A stretch of DNA of 64,000 bases from Lysobacteraceae bacterium (GTDB taxonomy: Bacteria; Pseudomonadota; Gammaproteobacteria; Xanthomonadales; Xanthomonadaceae), in NCBI GenBank assembly GCA_016789405.1, contig JAEUPQ010000032.1, positions 62,001 through 126,000 on the forward strand, read 5' to 3'. Both the position numbers and the translations under genes were made by a program. This document shows positions 1 through 7,236 of the stretch, one piece after another; the stretch's first letter is position 1; the number at the start of each line of letters is the position of its first letter. Below the pieces are notes generated by a model. The model saw only the letters and a list, made by a program, of their open reading frames with translations. It made no database searches and was not told the DNA's origin.

Positions 1-390
1 GGCAAGCCGCTCCCGGAACGCTGGGCCGTGATGCTGCTGTTGCGCGACGCGGACGGCCGCGTGCTGCTGCAGCGCAGGCCGTCGACGGGCATATGGGCTG
101 CACTCTGGTCACTGCCTGAGGCAGCCGATCACGATGCGGCGCGACACTGGTTCGAAGCCCATGTCGAAGGCGACTATGACGACGCCGTCGCGCTGGACGA
201 CGTGCATCACGGATTCACGCACTATCGGCTGCTGATGCATCCGCGCGAGTGGCGAGGCGTCGCACTGCGCGTGCCGACAGGCGACAATGCGCCGGATGCG
301 CCACCGCTGCGCTGGGTATCGCGCACCGAGTTCGACGCACTGGGCATCCCCGCCCCGATCCGCACGCTGATCACACGACCACATTCCTGA
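1..390 (+). CDS. mutY: A/G-specific adenine glycosylase MutY, C-terminal part (5' truncated by window)
   Basis: The reading frame is open from base 1, so only the last 129 residues are present. They form the NUDIX-like C-terminal domain of MutY, which recognises 8-oxoguanine opposite the adenine that the missing N-terminal domain excises. Visible signs are the strand with [19 protein letters not shown], typical of the MutY C-terminal fold, and the late [12 protein letters not shown] segment. The next gene is yggX, 14 bases downstream; mutY-yggX is a conserved pair in gammaproteobacteria, which strongly supports the call. The catalytic helix-hairpin-helix and iron-sulfur regions lie outside the window and cannot be judged. 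Confidence 0.93.
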   Translation, partial: GKPLPERWAVMLLLRDADGRVLLQRRPSTGIWAALWSLPEAADHDAARHWFEAHVEGDYDDAVALDDVHHGFTHYRLLMHPREWRGVALRVPTGDNAPDAPPLRWVSRTEFDALGIPAPIRTLITRPHS

Positions 391-403
391 GGGACACGAG
401 ACG

Positions 404-682
404 ATGGCCCGCACCGTTTTCTGCGAAAAAGAACAACGCGAGACCGATGGGCTGGATTTCGCGCCATGGCCCGGCGAACTCGGACAGCGCGTCTACACGC
501 GCATCGGCAAGAGCGCCTGGCAGACCTGGCTGGTCCACCAGACGATGCTGATCAACGAAAACAGGCTCTCGCCCATGAATCCGGAACACCGGAAATTCCT
601 GCAGGGCGAGATGGAGAAGTTCCTGTTCGGCGATGGCGCCGAACGACCGGCAGGCTACGTGCCGGAAGACTCAGCCACCTGA
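404..682 (+). CDS. yggX: Fe(2+)-trafficking / oxidative damage protection protein YggX
   Basis: A 92-residue cytosolic protein of the YggX family, whose members protect iron-sulfur clusters from oxidative damage and are thought to handle labile iron. The start MARTVFCEK carries the conserved Cys7, and the family blocks W-P-G-x-L-G-x-R, W-x-x-W and NE-x-R-L are all present. Full family length is about 90 residues, so the gene is intact. It follows mutY closely and is probably cotranscribed with it. Its last 12 bases overlap the 3' end of the convergent gene that ends at 671. Confidence 0.95.
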   Translation: MARTVFCEKEQRETDGLDFAPWPGELGQRVYTRIGKSAWQTWLVHQTMLINENRLSPMNPEHRKFLQGEMEKFLFGDGAERPAGYVPEDSAT

Positions 683-1150
683 GGCCTGGGCGGACGCCGG
701 CTCGTCGGTCGCGCGCCGCATCTTCCGCTCCTCGCGCAGGCGCTTTTCGTCGGCACGCAGCGCCTTGACGTTCAGTGGCCGGATTTCCTTGATCTGGCAG
801 GTGCTGGGCCCGCCAGCGCCGCCACGCACATAGACCTGGTCGAAGCGTGCGCTGATGCGGCCACCGAAGCTGCGAATGCCGATGCTGTCCGCGAAATCCA
901 GTCCGATGCACGGGCTGTGCACGTCGATGAGGTATGCCTGGCTGGGACGCGTCCACAGCGCGAACGCCTTTTGGCCCAGGGGTGTCCACCCGCTGTAGCT
1001 GCCGAGGTACTGGATGCTGTCGACCGGTTCGCCGGAATGGCTTCGGTAGAGGGCGAGGCGATCTGCCTCGCGGGTCGCCGCATCGGTCGCGCAAGCGGTC
1101 GACGACGACGCTGCGATCAGCGCAAGGGAAAGGGCGAGTGCGCGGCTCAT
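671..1150 (-). CDS. Small exported protein, DUF6491-like
   Basis: A protein of 159 residues whose function I do not know. I chose the ATG at 1150 because a good Shine-Dalgarno (AGGAG) lies just upstream and because the first 25 residues form a hydrophobic signal sequence ending near a cysteine (SSSTAC), possibly a lipoprotein site although the lipobox is poor. The mature part has two cysteines (SPCIGLDF and STCQIKEI) that could pair, and the C-terminus is strongly charged. It resembles the DUF6491 proteins of Xanthomonadaceae, mostly from the IxYLGSYxGW and C-x-I-x-x-I-R-P segments. It is convergent with yggX and overlaps it by 12 bases. Confidence 0.65.
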   Translation of the reverse strand: MSRALALSLALIAASSSTACATDAATREADRLALYRSHSGEPVDSIQYLGSYSGWTPLGQKAFALWTRPSQAYLIDVHSPCIGLDFADSIGIRSFGGRISARFDQVYVRGGAGGPSTCQIKEIRPLNVKALRADEKRLREERKMRRATDEPASAQASGG

Positions 1151-1258
1151 GACGATCTCCTGGTGACGCGGACGACGATTCGATCTTCGCTGGCGATGAT
1201 GCGCCACCCCACTCCCGAGGCAAAGGCCTGCGGCCCCACGATTCAGCACGCAGCCGGC

Positions 1259-1287
1259 TTGCTCTTCCCGGATTCAGTCATTATCAT
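1259..1287 (+). promoter_or_regulatory. Sigma-70-type promoter of tRNA-Phe
   Basis: TTGCTC at 1259-1264 and TATCAT at 1282-1287 are separated by exactly 17 bases. The predicted start would fall near 1294, a few bases ahead of the tRNA 5' end at 1302. This is a consensus match read by eye. Confidence 0.55.
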
Positions 1288-1301
1288 TGCCTGCTCAGCG
1301 T

Positions 1302-1377
1302 GGCCGGGTAGCTCAGTTGGTAGAGCAGGGGATTGAAAATCCCCGTGTCGGGGGTTCGATTCCCTCCCCGGCCACCA
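1302..1377 (+). tRNA. tRNA-Phe (anticodon GAA), CCA encoded
   Basis: A 76-base cloverleaf: acceptor GGCCGGG pairs with CCCGGCC at the 3' end, followed by A and encoded CCA. The anticodon stem GGGGA/TCCCC encloses the loop TTGAAAA, giving anticodon GAA at 1335-1337. The T-loop GTTCGATTC is standard. The gene is intact and serves as the left attachment site of the integrative island that follows; the integrase gene begins 177 bases downstream. Confidence 0.97.
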
Positions 1378-1420
1378 TAAGGTGGTTTCAGGATGTCCCA
1401 GACAGACCTGAAAGCAGTAC

Positions 1421-1447
1421 AAAAACCCGCAGAAATGCGGGTTTTTT
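1421..1447 (+). terminator. Rho-independent terminator after tRNA-Phe
   Basis: ACCCGC-AGAAAT-GCGGGT hairpin preceded by an A run and followed by a T run (GTTTTTTG). It lies 44 bases after the tRNA end and would end tRNA transcription before the integrase gene. Confidence 0.8.
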
Positions 1448-1490
1448 GTTGCCTAACGTCCCGAGTCGCCCCCTTGCAGCCCGCCCCCCA

Positions 1491-1541
1491 TGGGGATACG
1501 GTTCGGGATACCGACACAGGCACGGGGATACCGGTATCCCC
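1491..1541. repeat. GGGGATAC repeats with a perfect 18-bp palindrome (probable integrase arm sites)
   Basis: TGGGGATAC at 1491-1499, a CGGGATACC variant at 1504-1512 and CGGGGATACC at 1523-1532. The last is half of the perfect palindrome GGGGATACCGGTATCCCC at 1524-1541, ending 12 bases before the integrase start codon. The same word appears twice at the far end of the island (6205-6227). Position and repetition suit arm-type integrase binding sites or an operator that autoregulates the integrase gene. Confidence 0.6.
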
Positions 1542-1553
1542 ACGGGGGCCGGC

Positions 1554-2795
1554 ATGGCGAAGACCGACGGACTGACGGACAAAGAGATTCGCCAAGCGAA
1601 GCCGGGCGAACGTCCGTACAACCTGTACGACACCAGCGGCCTCTATCTCACGGTGGCCCCGACCGGGGCGAAATGGTGGCGCGTGAAGTACCGCCACGCC
1701 GGGCGCGAACGTCGCATCGGCTTGGGCACCTATCCCGAAGTGACGCTGGCCGAAGCCCGCAGGCGTCGCGACGATGCGCGCGCAAAACTACGCGACGGCA
1801 TCGACCCCGGCAGCGCGCGCCGTGCCGAGCGGGTCCGCGCTTCCATCGCCGCCGGCAACACCTTCGCGACCTTGGCCGCCGAGTGGCTGGAAGAGCAGCG
1901 GCCCAAGCTGGCCGCCGTGTCGCACCAGAAGAACGCATGGCTGCTGCAACAGGTCATGCCCCACGTTGGCACGCACCCGATCACCGAAATCACCGCCCCG
2001 GACGTTCTGGCGGCACTCGACCGCATCAAGGCCCGGGGCAGGCACGAAACCGCGCGACGCGCCAAGCAATGCATGGGCCAGGTCTTCGCGTTCGCCATCG
2101 AAAAGCACCGCGCCGACCGCAACCCGGTGGCCGAACTCATTCGCCCCCTCGTCTCGCCCAAGGCCAAGCCGCGCGCGGCCGTGACCAAGCCCGAGGATGT
2201 CGGCCGGCTGCTGCGGTCCATCGAAGCGTTCCAAGGCCAGCCGACCACTCTCGCCGCCCTGCGGCTGGCCCCGCTGGTCTTCGTGCGCCCGGGTGAACTA
2301 AGGCAGGCCGAATGGTCGGAACTCGACTTGGACGGCGCGGAATGGCGCATCCCGGCACACAAGATGAAAATGCGCGAGGAACACATTGTCCCCCTGTCCT
2401 CGCAGGCTGTCGCGATCCTGCGCGCGCTGCAGCCCATCACCGGGCACGTCCGCTATTGCTTCCCGAGCATCCGCACCCCGGGCAAGGTCATGAGCGAGAA
2501 CACGATCAACGCAGCCCTGCGTTCGCTGGGATTCGACAAGGACACCATGTCCGCCCACGGCTTCCGGGCGATGGCGTCGACCCGCCTCAATGAACTGGGA
2601 TGGCCGGCGGATGTCATCGAACGCCAACTGGCCCACGGCGAGCGCAACAAGGTGCGCGCCGCCTACAACCGCGCCCAATACCTCACCGACCGTCGCCGGA
2701 TGATGCAGGCATGGGCCGATTATCTCGACCAATTGCGCGAAGGGACCGGCAACGTTCTGCCGATCAAGCGCACCCGATCCGGCGGAAGCCGGTAA
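1554..2795 (+). CDS. Tyrosine-type site-specific integrase (DUF4102/P4-like)
   Basis: A 413-residue recombinase that would insert and excise the island at tRNA-Phe. The N-terminal 90 residues match the arm-DNA-binding DUF4102 domain (DTSGLYLTVAPTGAKWWR, GLGTYPEVTLAEAR). A SAM-like core-binding domain follows (about 105-190), then the catalytic domain with Arg in VRPGELR near 245, HGFR at 335-338, His361 and the nucleophile Tyr371 in AAYNR, so all key residues are present. I chose the ATG at 1554 because the family normally begins a few residues ahead of LTDKEIRQAKP; an upstream in-frame extension would run back through the tRNA. The gene points away from the tRNA, as is usual for this class. 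Confidence 0.95.
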   Translation: MAKTDGLTDKEIRQAKPGERPYNLYDTSGLYLTVAPTGAKWWRVKYRHAGRERRIGLGTYPEVTLAEARRRRDDARAKLRDGIDPGSARRAERVRASIAAGNTFATLAAEWLEEQRPKLAAVSHQKNAWLLQQVMPHVGTHPITEITAPDVLAALDRIKARGRHETARRAKQCMGQVFAFAIEKHRADRNPVAELIRPLVSPKAKPRAAVTKPEDVGRLLRSIEAFQGQPTTLAALRLAPLVFVRPGELRQAEWSELDLDGAEWRIPAHKMKMREEHIVPLSSQAVAILRALQPITGHVRYCFPSIRTPGKVMSENTINAALRSLGFDKDTMSAHGFRAMASTRLNELGWPADVIERQLAHGERNKVRAAYNRAQYLTDRRRMMQAWADYLDQLREGTGNVLPIKRTRSGGSR

Positions 2796-2864
2796 GCAGC
2801 GGACGGCCGGGGTGCGGCAACACCCCGGCCGCCCTCACCACAACCGTTCACAAGAGGAACGACC

Positions 2865-3209
2865 ATGGCTAGACGCACTGTAGCAGCCCGCAGGACCGCC
2901 CCCGGCGCGCACGCCCGCATACCCCACCCCGCACGCCACAAGGCCCCGCAGACGGCCCCTGTAGCCTTCCGTGCGATCCCGGCCGAAGGTCGGCACCTGC
3001 TGACGGTCGCGGCCGGTGTCGAATGCGAGACAGCGCGCAGGGAAGCCGCCGACCTAGAGGATGCCGTCCGGCGCTTGCTCGCCGGGTCCGTCGAATGCGG
3101 GGCCGATGGCAGCACGGCCTATCTGTGCGAGTTTGCGCTTGAGACTGCAAAGGCATTGCGCGAAGCAACCCACCGCGACCGGGGCAATGGAGGCCACCGT
3201 GGAAGATGA
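2865..3209 (+). CDS. Small DUF3077/DUF6124-like protein
   Basis: A 114-residue protein with a basic, proline- and alanine-rich N-terminus (about 1-35) and a helical body. The body pattern LLTVAAGVECETARREAADLEDAVRRLL, followed by a helix ending in TAKALREA, recalls the short DUF3077/DUF6124 proteins found next to integrases in Pseudomonas and Xanthomonas; that match is from memory and tentative. Function is unknown. It starts 69 bases after the integrase and overlaps the next gene by 23 bases, consistent with one transcript. Confidence 0.6.
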   Translation: MARRTVAARRTAPGAHARIPHPARHKAPQTAPVAFRAIPAEGRHLLTVAAGVECETARREAADLEDAVRRLLAGSVECGADGSTAYLCEFALETAKALREATHRDRGNGGHRGR

Positions 3210-3651
3210 CAAGCCGATAAGTCCGTTCATCCGTAAATTCATTGGGTTCTGCGATGCGGAAGCGGAACGAATCACGTCTGAATTGGTCAAAGACCTCGCA
3301 AATCGAAACGTGAGTCTATCGAAGGACGATGCGCGCTTTGTCGCGTGGGCGCTATCGGACGAGTTGGCGCATTTCTTCTGGCATGCAATCAAGACCCACA
3401 TTGATGATCCTGAAGGTCTCAAAAGGCTAAATCGCGTCTCTTCAAAAATTGCCGCGCGAAAGAGCGCCGCGAAGCGATTCACAGGCTCGACCAAGCGTCG
3501 CTTTCTAGAGTTTGCTTTGGAGCAGAATCGACGCAATCCCACGTTGTCAAAAGGCGCCGTCGCCGAAATGTTCGCGCGAGAGAATCCCGGCACGTCTGTA
3601 TCTACGCTGCGCCGATACTTGGCAGCCATTCCGAACGAAGGGGACGACTGA
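3187..3651 (+). CDS. Hypothetical protein of the island
   Basis: I do not recognise this 154-residue protein. The ATG at 3187 (MEATVEDDKP) was chosen because it limits overlap with the preceding gene to 23 bases; a longer frame from 3061 would overlap it by 149. The N-terminal half is acidic and helical; the C-terminal half is basic (KIAARKSAAKRFTGSTKRRF) and ends in a segment with the look of a small helix-turn-helix (LSKGAVAEMFARENPGTSVSTLRRYL), so DNA binding is possible. Codon use is less GC-biased than in the core genes. Confidence 0.65.
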   Translation: MEATVEDDKPISPFIRKFIGFCDAEAERITSELVKDLANRNVSLSKDDARFVAWALSDELAHFFWHAIKTHIDDPEGLKRLNRVSSKIAARKSAAKRFTGSTKRRFLEFALEQNRRNPTLSKGAVAEMFARENPGTSVSTLRRYLAAIPNEGDD

Positions 3652-3763
3652 GCAGCTCAGTCCATGACTGAGCAGTTCCATCGCAATACCAGCGCAAAAG
3701 CGGAAGGGGCACGCTGTCCAACCATAGCCCGGACGGTCTCCGGGCATTGCAGGCAGCATCAAA

Positions 3764-4009
3764 ATGTCCCAACTTCGCACGCCTTCCGATACCGGCCTCA
3801 TCCTCGAACGACTCCCCCAAGTCCGCGCGCGCACTGGATTGTCACGTTCGGAAATCTATCGCCGGATCGCAAATCGCACCTTCCCGGCACCAACCAAGAT
3901 CGGACCGCGTGCCAGCGCATGGCCAAGCCACGAAATCACCGCATGGATCGAGTCGCGCATCGCTGAGCGGGATGGCGCACGCGGCGGCCTGCCGGGGGTG
4001 GCACAATGA
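3764..4009 (+). CDS. AlpA-family phage regulatory protein
   Basis: An 81-residue winged-helix DNA-binding protein. The run LPQVRARTGLSRSEIYRRI, then FPAPTKIGPRASAWPSHEITAWI, is diagnostic of the AlpA/excisionase family. AlpA of P4-like elements activates integrase expression and favours excision, so here it probably controls mobilisation of the island. Its stop overlaps the start of the next gene (ATGA at 4006-4009), which shows translational coupling. Confidence 0.88.
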   Translation: MSQLRTPSDTGLILERLPQVRARTGLSRSEIYRRIANRTFPAPTKIGPRASAWPSHEITAWIESRIAERDGARGGLPGVAQ

Positions 4010-4491
4010 AAAATCGCAATAGAGCGAAGCACACGGGTCGGAGAAAGTCCGGCACATTCAGCAGCATTCCCCACGCTGTCCAAGACTCCGAGAACTGGAA
4101 GAACGCGAGCGCCACTGCAATCAAATTGCTTCTGGAACTCACCCGCCAGTTCAACGGCTACAACAACGGCAATCTCTGCGCATCACGGTCGGTACTTCAT
4201 CCGCGCGGCTGGACATCGCCGGAAGTCATCACATGGGCGACTCGTGAGCTGTTGCACTTCGGATTCATCAGCCGCACGAAGCGGGGCGGGCTGCACATGG
4301 GGCCGAACTTGTTCGCCCTCACATGGCACGCCATCGACGACTGCAAGGGCAAGCATCATTGCGCGGCCACGGCCGTAGCGTCCGGGGACTGGAAGGAACC
4401 GAAGCCGGCCTTCGTTCGACCGGAGAAAAATCGAAAGCGCACTACGCCATCCGTACGTGGCGCAGTACGCCAGACGTACCACGCGCATTGA
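4006..4491 (+). CDS. Phage-type helix-turn-helix protein, possibly replication related
   Basis: A 161-residue protein coupled to alpA through an ATGA overlap. The central part (SATAIKLLLELTRQFNGYNNGNL, and EVITWATRELLHFGFISRTKRGG, about residues 40-95) reads like a winged helix of the kind found in phage and plasmid replication or regulatory proteins. The C-terminus is short and basic (PEKNRKRTT). Similar proteins often sit next to AlpA in P4-type islands. A replication role is inferred from context only; no catalytic motif is visible. Confidence 0.6.
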   Translation: MKNRNRAKHTGRRKSGTFSSIPHAVQDSENWKNASATAIKLLLELTRQFNGYNNGNLCASRSVLHPRGWTSPEVITWATRELLHFGFISRTKRGGLHMGPNLFALTWHAIDDCKGKHHCAATAVASGDWKEPKPAFVRPEKNRKRTTPSVRGAVRQTYHAH

Positions 4492-4606
4492 TTCGCCACG
4501 ATCCCAGCTACGGCAGGCGTATCGAAATCGGCCCTCTTGACCCCTGCCCAAAGTACGCGATCCGTACACCCTTATAGATTCTTACCAAGCGGGAGCGCGA
4601 AAGACC

Positions 4607-5329
4607 ATGAAAGATGGCTTCCAATCGAAAGACCGAAACAGGATCAATGCGACGCAGCGAGAACGGCGCGCGCGCATGACGCGGGTCGACTACATGCCCA
4701 GCGGTGATGCAGTGGCGATCCTGCAGGCCAAGCGCGCACAGGAAAGGCCAGGAACACCAGCGGCCACGAACAGCGCGGTTCTGGACGCGATCTTGACCGA
4801 CTGGGCACGATTGACCGGACTAAAGTACAGCCGGATAGACACCCCGCAGGCTTCGGGCTCCCGCCCGGAATTTGCTGACGAGTACGCGCGCGCGAATGAC
4901 TTCGGGTTCTGTCAGTCCAAACGCGCGCACGCGCACGTGCGAATGACTTCGGGGCTGCCCATGTCGAAAGCCGCCCTGCGCGCCCCCTGCGGCGCACGCC
5001 GTCGCCGTGACGGGCTCCCCTGCGAAGCCCTGAGCGTGCCCGGAAAACGGCGTTGTAAGTGGCATGGAGGGTTGGCAAGTGGACCTAGCACTCTGGAAGG
5101 CAAACAACGATCCCTAGCCAACCTCTGGAAAGGACGCCATATTTCTGAACGGAGCGGCTCTAGGGAAACGAGCCCCCTGAACGTCAGAACGGGGGCGAAC
5201 AGGCCATTAGCATCGAATTGTGACCAGTTCCACAATAAACCTCGGGTTGGGGTTGTTTGCACCCATCAAATTGATAGGATAACGAGAGTCTCGGACTATG
5301 AGCGTCAGCCCATTCAGACTTACCGCTAA
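4607..5329 (+). CDS. HGGxSxGP-motif protein of unknown function
   Basis: A 240-residue protein. Residues 120-170 hold a cysteine-containing segment, CGARRRRDGLPCEA, then GKRRCKWHGG and SGPSTLEGKQRSLANLWKG. This C-x-A-x-R-R-x-G-x-P-C / C-x-x-H-G-G-x-S-x-G-P pattern is common in phage and island proteins of unknown role and may bind zinc. The N-terminal third (DYMPSGDAVAILQAKRAQ, then SAVLDAILTDWARLTG) looks like a separate domain. The last 50 residues are low in complexity and overlap the next gene by 32 bases, so the real 3' end may be a decayed extension. A gap of 115 bases without a gene precedes it. Confidence 0.6.
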   Translation: MKDGFQSKDRNRINATQRERRARMTRVDYMPSGDAVAILQAKRAQERPGTPAATNSAVLDAILTDWARLTGLKYSRIDTPQASGSRPEFADEYARANDFGFCQSKRAHAHVRMTSGLPMSKAALRAPCGARRRRDGLPCEALSVPGKRRCKWHGGLASGPSTLEGKQRSLANLWKGRHISERSGSRETSPLNVRTGANRPLASNCDQFHNKPRVGVVCTHQIDRITRVSDYERQPIQTYR

Positions 5330-5627
5330 ACAGCTACAGCCACGGATCAGGCAGTGTGCGAAAGATTCGTCAAAGGTGCTTTTTATTCCGCAACTCGTCA
5401 GGCGAAGCATGGCTGGTGCTATGACTTGGCACCAAGTAATGAAAACCCTTCGTGAAGGGACGATTGTCGGAACACCCGAAAAAGACGAACACGGCAGTTG
5501 GCTTTTCAAGATGGAGCGGTTTGCGGCTAGCACTAACCAGACTGTTGAGGGCGCTGCCATGGTTGACGGTGCTCACGTTGTTCAAATTGTAGTTTTCACG
5601 GAGAAGTTGCCATGTATCGTTATCTAG
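5298..5627 (+). CDS. Probable toxin of a type II pair, DUF4258-like
   Basis: A 109-residue basic protein. The core MTWHQVMKTLREGTIVGTPEKDEHGSWLFKME, then VVQIVVFTEK, follows the DUF4258 pattern (helix, then strand with a G-x-W-x-x-x-v turn, ending in a V-x-x-V-V-x-T/F strand). DUF4258 proteins relate to RelE/MqsR-like RNases and are often paired with a helix-turn-helix antitoxin. The downstream gene fits: it overlaps by 16 bases and encodes such an HTH protein. Base composition is clearly lower in GC than the chromosome. Toxin activity is inferred from pairing. Confidence 0.65.
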   Translation: MSVSPFRLTAKQLQPRIRQCAKDSSKVLFIPQLVRRSMAGAMTWHQVMKTLREGTIVGTPEKDEHGSWLFKMERFAASTNQTVEGAAMVDGAHVVQIVVFTEKLPCIVI

Positions 5628-6085
5628 GTGCGGGCTTACCAAATGTGTACTTGGAATCTGGCTACCGAGAAATTGATACGCCTTATGGCAAGTCTGTAAG
5701 CATCCATGATCTTGAAGGTCTACACGCTGCGCTAGGCGAGATGATCGCAGCGAAGCCCTGCAAGCTTTCCGGTTATGAATTTCGCTTTTTGCGGACAGAG
5801 CTAGATTTGTCCCAAGCAACTCTTGCGCAAGCACTTGGCTGCGATGTTCAATCCATCGCCCGGTGGGAGACAGGCAAGAGCAAGAAGGTAAATGCTCCTG
5901 CGGAAAGACTCTTGCGTGTCCTGTATGAACAGACAAAATGTGGCGGCAAGAAGCTCGCCCCGCTCCTTGAAAGGCTTCAAAAGCTGGATGCCAGCAAGCC
6001 CGAGGAAAGCGTGATAGTTGCCAAAGAAGAAAAGGCTTCGTGGTCTGCTCAGTTAGAGCAGGCTGACTACATCCAGTGCGCTTGA
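5612..6085 (+). CDS. Helix-turn-helix antitoxin-like regulator (MqsA C-terminal type)
   Basis: A 157-residue protein with a clear Cro/CI-type HTH at about 55-90 (LSGYEFRFLRTELDLSQATLAQALG then QSIARWETGK), the form seen in the C-terminal half of MqsA antitoxins. The first 50 residues (YLGAGLPNVYLESGYREIDTPYG) are not the CxxC zinc domain of MqsA, so this is an MqsA-like HTH with a different N-terminus. It overlaps the putative toxin by 16 bases, as in many toxin-antitoxin operons, and probably represses their common promoter. Low GC points to recent transfer. Confidence 0.72.
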   Translation: MYRYLGAGLPNVYLESGYREIDTPYGKSVSIHDLEGLHAALGEMIAAKPCKLSGYEFRFLRTELDLSQATLAQALGCDVQSIARWETGKSKKVNAPAERLLRVLYEQTKCGGKKLAPLLERLQKLDASKPEESVIVAKEEKASWSAQLEQADYIQCA

Positions 6086-6204
6086 CCAACTCAAGGGTCA
6101 CCTCGTGTGGCCTGCGGGCCATCACTTCCGTCGTATGCCACTTGTCGGAAAGTAAGGCATCAAGTTGATCGTGAAAGCCGTGCTCGCATTCAAGCCGTCC
6201 GCTA

Positions 6205-6227
6205 GTGGGGATACGGATGGGGATACC
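6205..6227. repeat. Right-end copies of the GGGGATAC repeat
   Basis: GTGGGGATACGG at 6205-6216 and TGGGGATACC at 6218-6227, 13 bases apart. The first shares TGGGGATACGG with the copy that begins at 1491, next to the integrase. Two-sided placement supports a role as integrase arm-type sites. Confidence 0.6.
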
Positions 6228-6254
6228 AACCGAAACAGCCTGCGTCAAAGCCAT

Positions 6255-6303
6255 TTGAAATCAATCTGATACGCGATCTTTTCCGGTTCCTCCCCGCCAC
6301 GCA
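6255..6303. other. Candidate right attachment site (degenerate tRNA-Phe 3' half)
   Basis: Starting with TTGAAA (as in the anticodon loop at 1333) and ending 42-45 bases later with CCTCCCCG-CCAC, this stretch keeps the spacing and the acceptor-side bases of the tRNA-Phe 3' half, but the arms between are mostly diverged. If recombination takes place at the anticodon loop, the displaced host 3' end would be free to decay. An alternative is chance similarity. Confidence 0.4.
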
Positions 6304-6306
6304 TTC

Positions 6307-6332
6307 AAAAGCCGCGCATTGCGCGGCTTTTT
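6307..6332 (+). terminator. Rho-independent terminator right of the island
   Basis: GCCGCGC-ATT-GCGCGGC hairpin flanked by an A run and TTTTT. It sits directly after the tRNA-like right end, so it may be the original terminator of tRNA-Phe before the island (with its own terminator at 1421) inserted. Confidence 0.75.
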
Positions 6333-6435
6333 CATGTCCGGTCGATCATCATCCATCCATGGCCATGCAACCGGCGAATACACGGTCGGCGCTGTGGCAC
6401 CATCTGCAGCCCTCCCCCAGCTGGAACCCGATGCC

Positions 6436-6780
6436 ATGATTCAACGCTTCGACGTGGGCGCGCGCCTGTCCGAAATGGCCGTGCACGGAAACACCATCTA
6501 TCTCGCTGGCCAGATCGCCGATGACGCCAGCCAGGACATCCAGGGCCAGACCCGCCAGGTGCTGGAGGCCATCGACGCCCTGCTCGCGCGTGCGGGCAGC
6601 GATCGCAGCAAGATCCTCATGGCCCAGATCTTCCTTGCGGACCTCGCCGATTTCCCTGGAATGAATGCCGTGTGGGACGCATGGGTGCCTGCTGGCAACG
6701 CCCCGCCGCGCGCGACCGTCCAGGCGGCGCTCGCAAAGCCGGAATGGAAAGTCGAGATCGTGGTTACCGCCGCGGTTTGA
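6436..6780 (+). CDS. RidA/YjgF-family enamine/imine deaminase-like protein
   Basis: A 114-residue protein of the RidA superfamily, whose archetype hydrolyses reactive 2-aminoacrylate and related enamines released by pyridoxal-phosphate enzymes. The start at 6436 (MIQRFDVGARLSEMAVHG) matches the family N-terminus; a longer frame from 6319 would begin inside the terminator region. The conserved G-Q-x-A segment (YLAGQIADD), the T-x-x-x-L-x-x-I-D block and the key arginine in APPRATVQA are present, so it may be catalytically competent. It is closest to the YoaB/Rid6-like branch by the short RFDVGAR start, with moderate certainty. Confidence 0.85.
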   Translation: MIQRFDVGARLSEMAVHGNTIYLAGQIADDASQDIQGQTRQVLEAIDALLARAGSDRSKILMAQIFLADLADFPGMNAVWDAWVPAGNAPPRATVQAALAKPEWKVEIVVTAAV

Positions 6781-6867
6781 CGGGAAGATCAATCGACCTG
6801 GAACGCGAAGCCCCGTGACTGGCACGGGGCTTCGTGGTCGGCTCGCCGACTGATCGCGTGCCCGGCT

Positions 6868-7236
6868 TTACATCGTATGCGTCGGTTTGTCCGAATTGAG
6901 GATGCCGGCGAGGATGGCTTCGATCTTGCCCTTGATGGCCTCGCCTTCCGGTGTTTCAGCGAACTGCACGCCGATGCCGGCGACGCGATTGCCCTGCGCA
7001 CCGGCGGGGGTGACCCAGCTGACCTTGCCTGCGACTGGCAGTCGCTCGGTGGATTCCGGCAGGGTCAGCAGCAGGAAGACTTCGTCGCCGATGAAATAGC
7101 GCTTGGGCGTGGGGACGAACACGCCACCTCCCTTGAGGAAAGGCATGTACGCCTGGAAGAGCGCGTTCTTGTCCTTCACCGCGAGCGAAAGGATGCCCTG
7201 GCGGGCACCGCCGGCGGCCGTGGGCTTCATGTTCAT
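6868..7236 (-). CDS. pilZ: Type IV pilus assembly protein PilZ
   Basis: A 122-residue stand-alone PilZ domain needed for type IV pilus biogenesis. The body ARQGILSLAVKDKNALFQAY, KGGGVFVPTPKRY, DEVFLLLTLPES and AGIGVQF, with the DKPTHTM ending, closely follows Xanthomonas PilZ as I remember it. That protein lacks the RxxxR motif for cyclic di-GMP and acts through PilB and FimX; the motif is also missing here. The start overlaps the holB stop (7233-7236), so the two are translationally coupled. The ATG at 7230 is an alternative start. Confidence 0.95.
   Translation of the reverse strand: MNMKPTAAGGARQGILSLAVKDKNALFQAYMPFLKGGGVFVPTPKRYFIGDEVFLLLTLPESTERLPVAGKVSWVTPAGAQGNRVAGIGVQFAETPEGEAIKGKIEAILAGILNSDKPTHTM

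Larger units (their letters stand above)
1302..6303. mobile_element. Integrative island in tRNA-Phe (P4-type tyrosine integrase)
   Basis: About 5 kb between the tRNA-Phe gene and a degenerate tRNA-like 3' end near 6255-6303. It holds an integrase of the DUF4102 class next to the tRNA, an AlpA-type regulator, a possible replication or regulatory protein, three unknown genes and a DUF4258/HTH pair. GGGGATAC-type repeats occur just inside both ends (1491-1541 and 6205-6227). Genes in its right half have lower GC than the surrounding chromosome. No capsid, portal or terminase gene is present, so this is a small satellite-like or integrative element, not a complete prophage. Confidence 0.8.

Noticed and set aside
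1302..6303. Complete prophage at tRNA-Phe
   Set aside because: Integrase and AlpA are present but there are no capsid, tail, terminase or lysis genes, and the element is only 5 kb.
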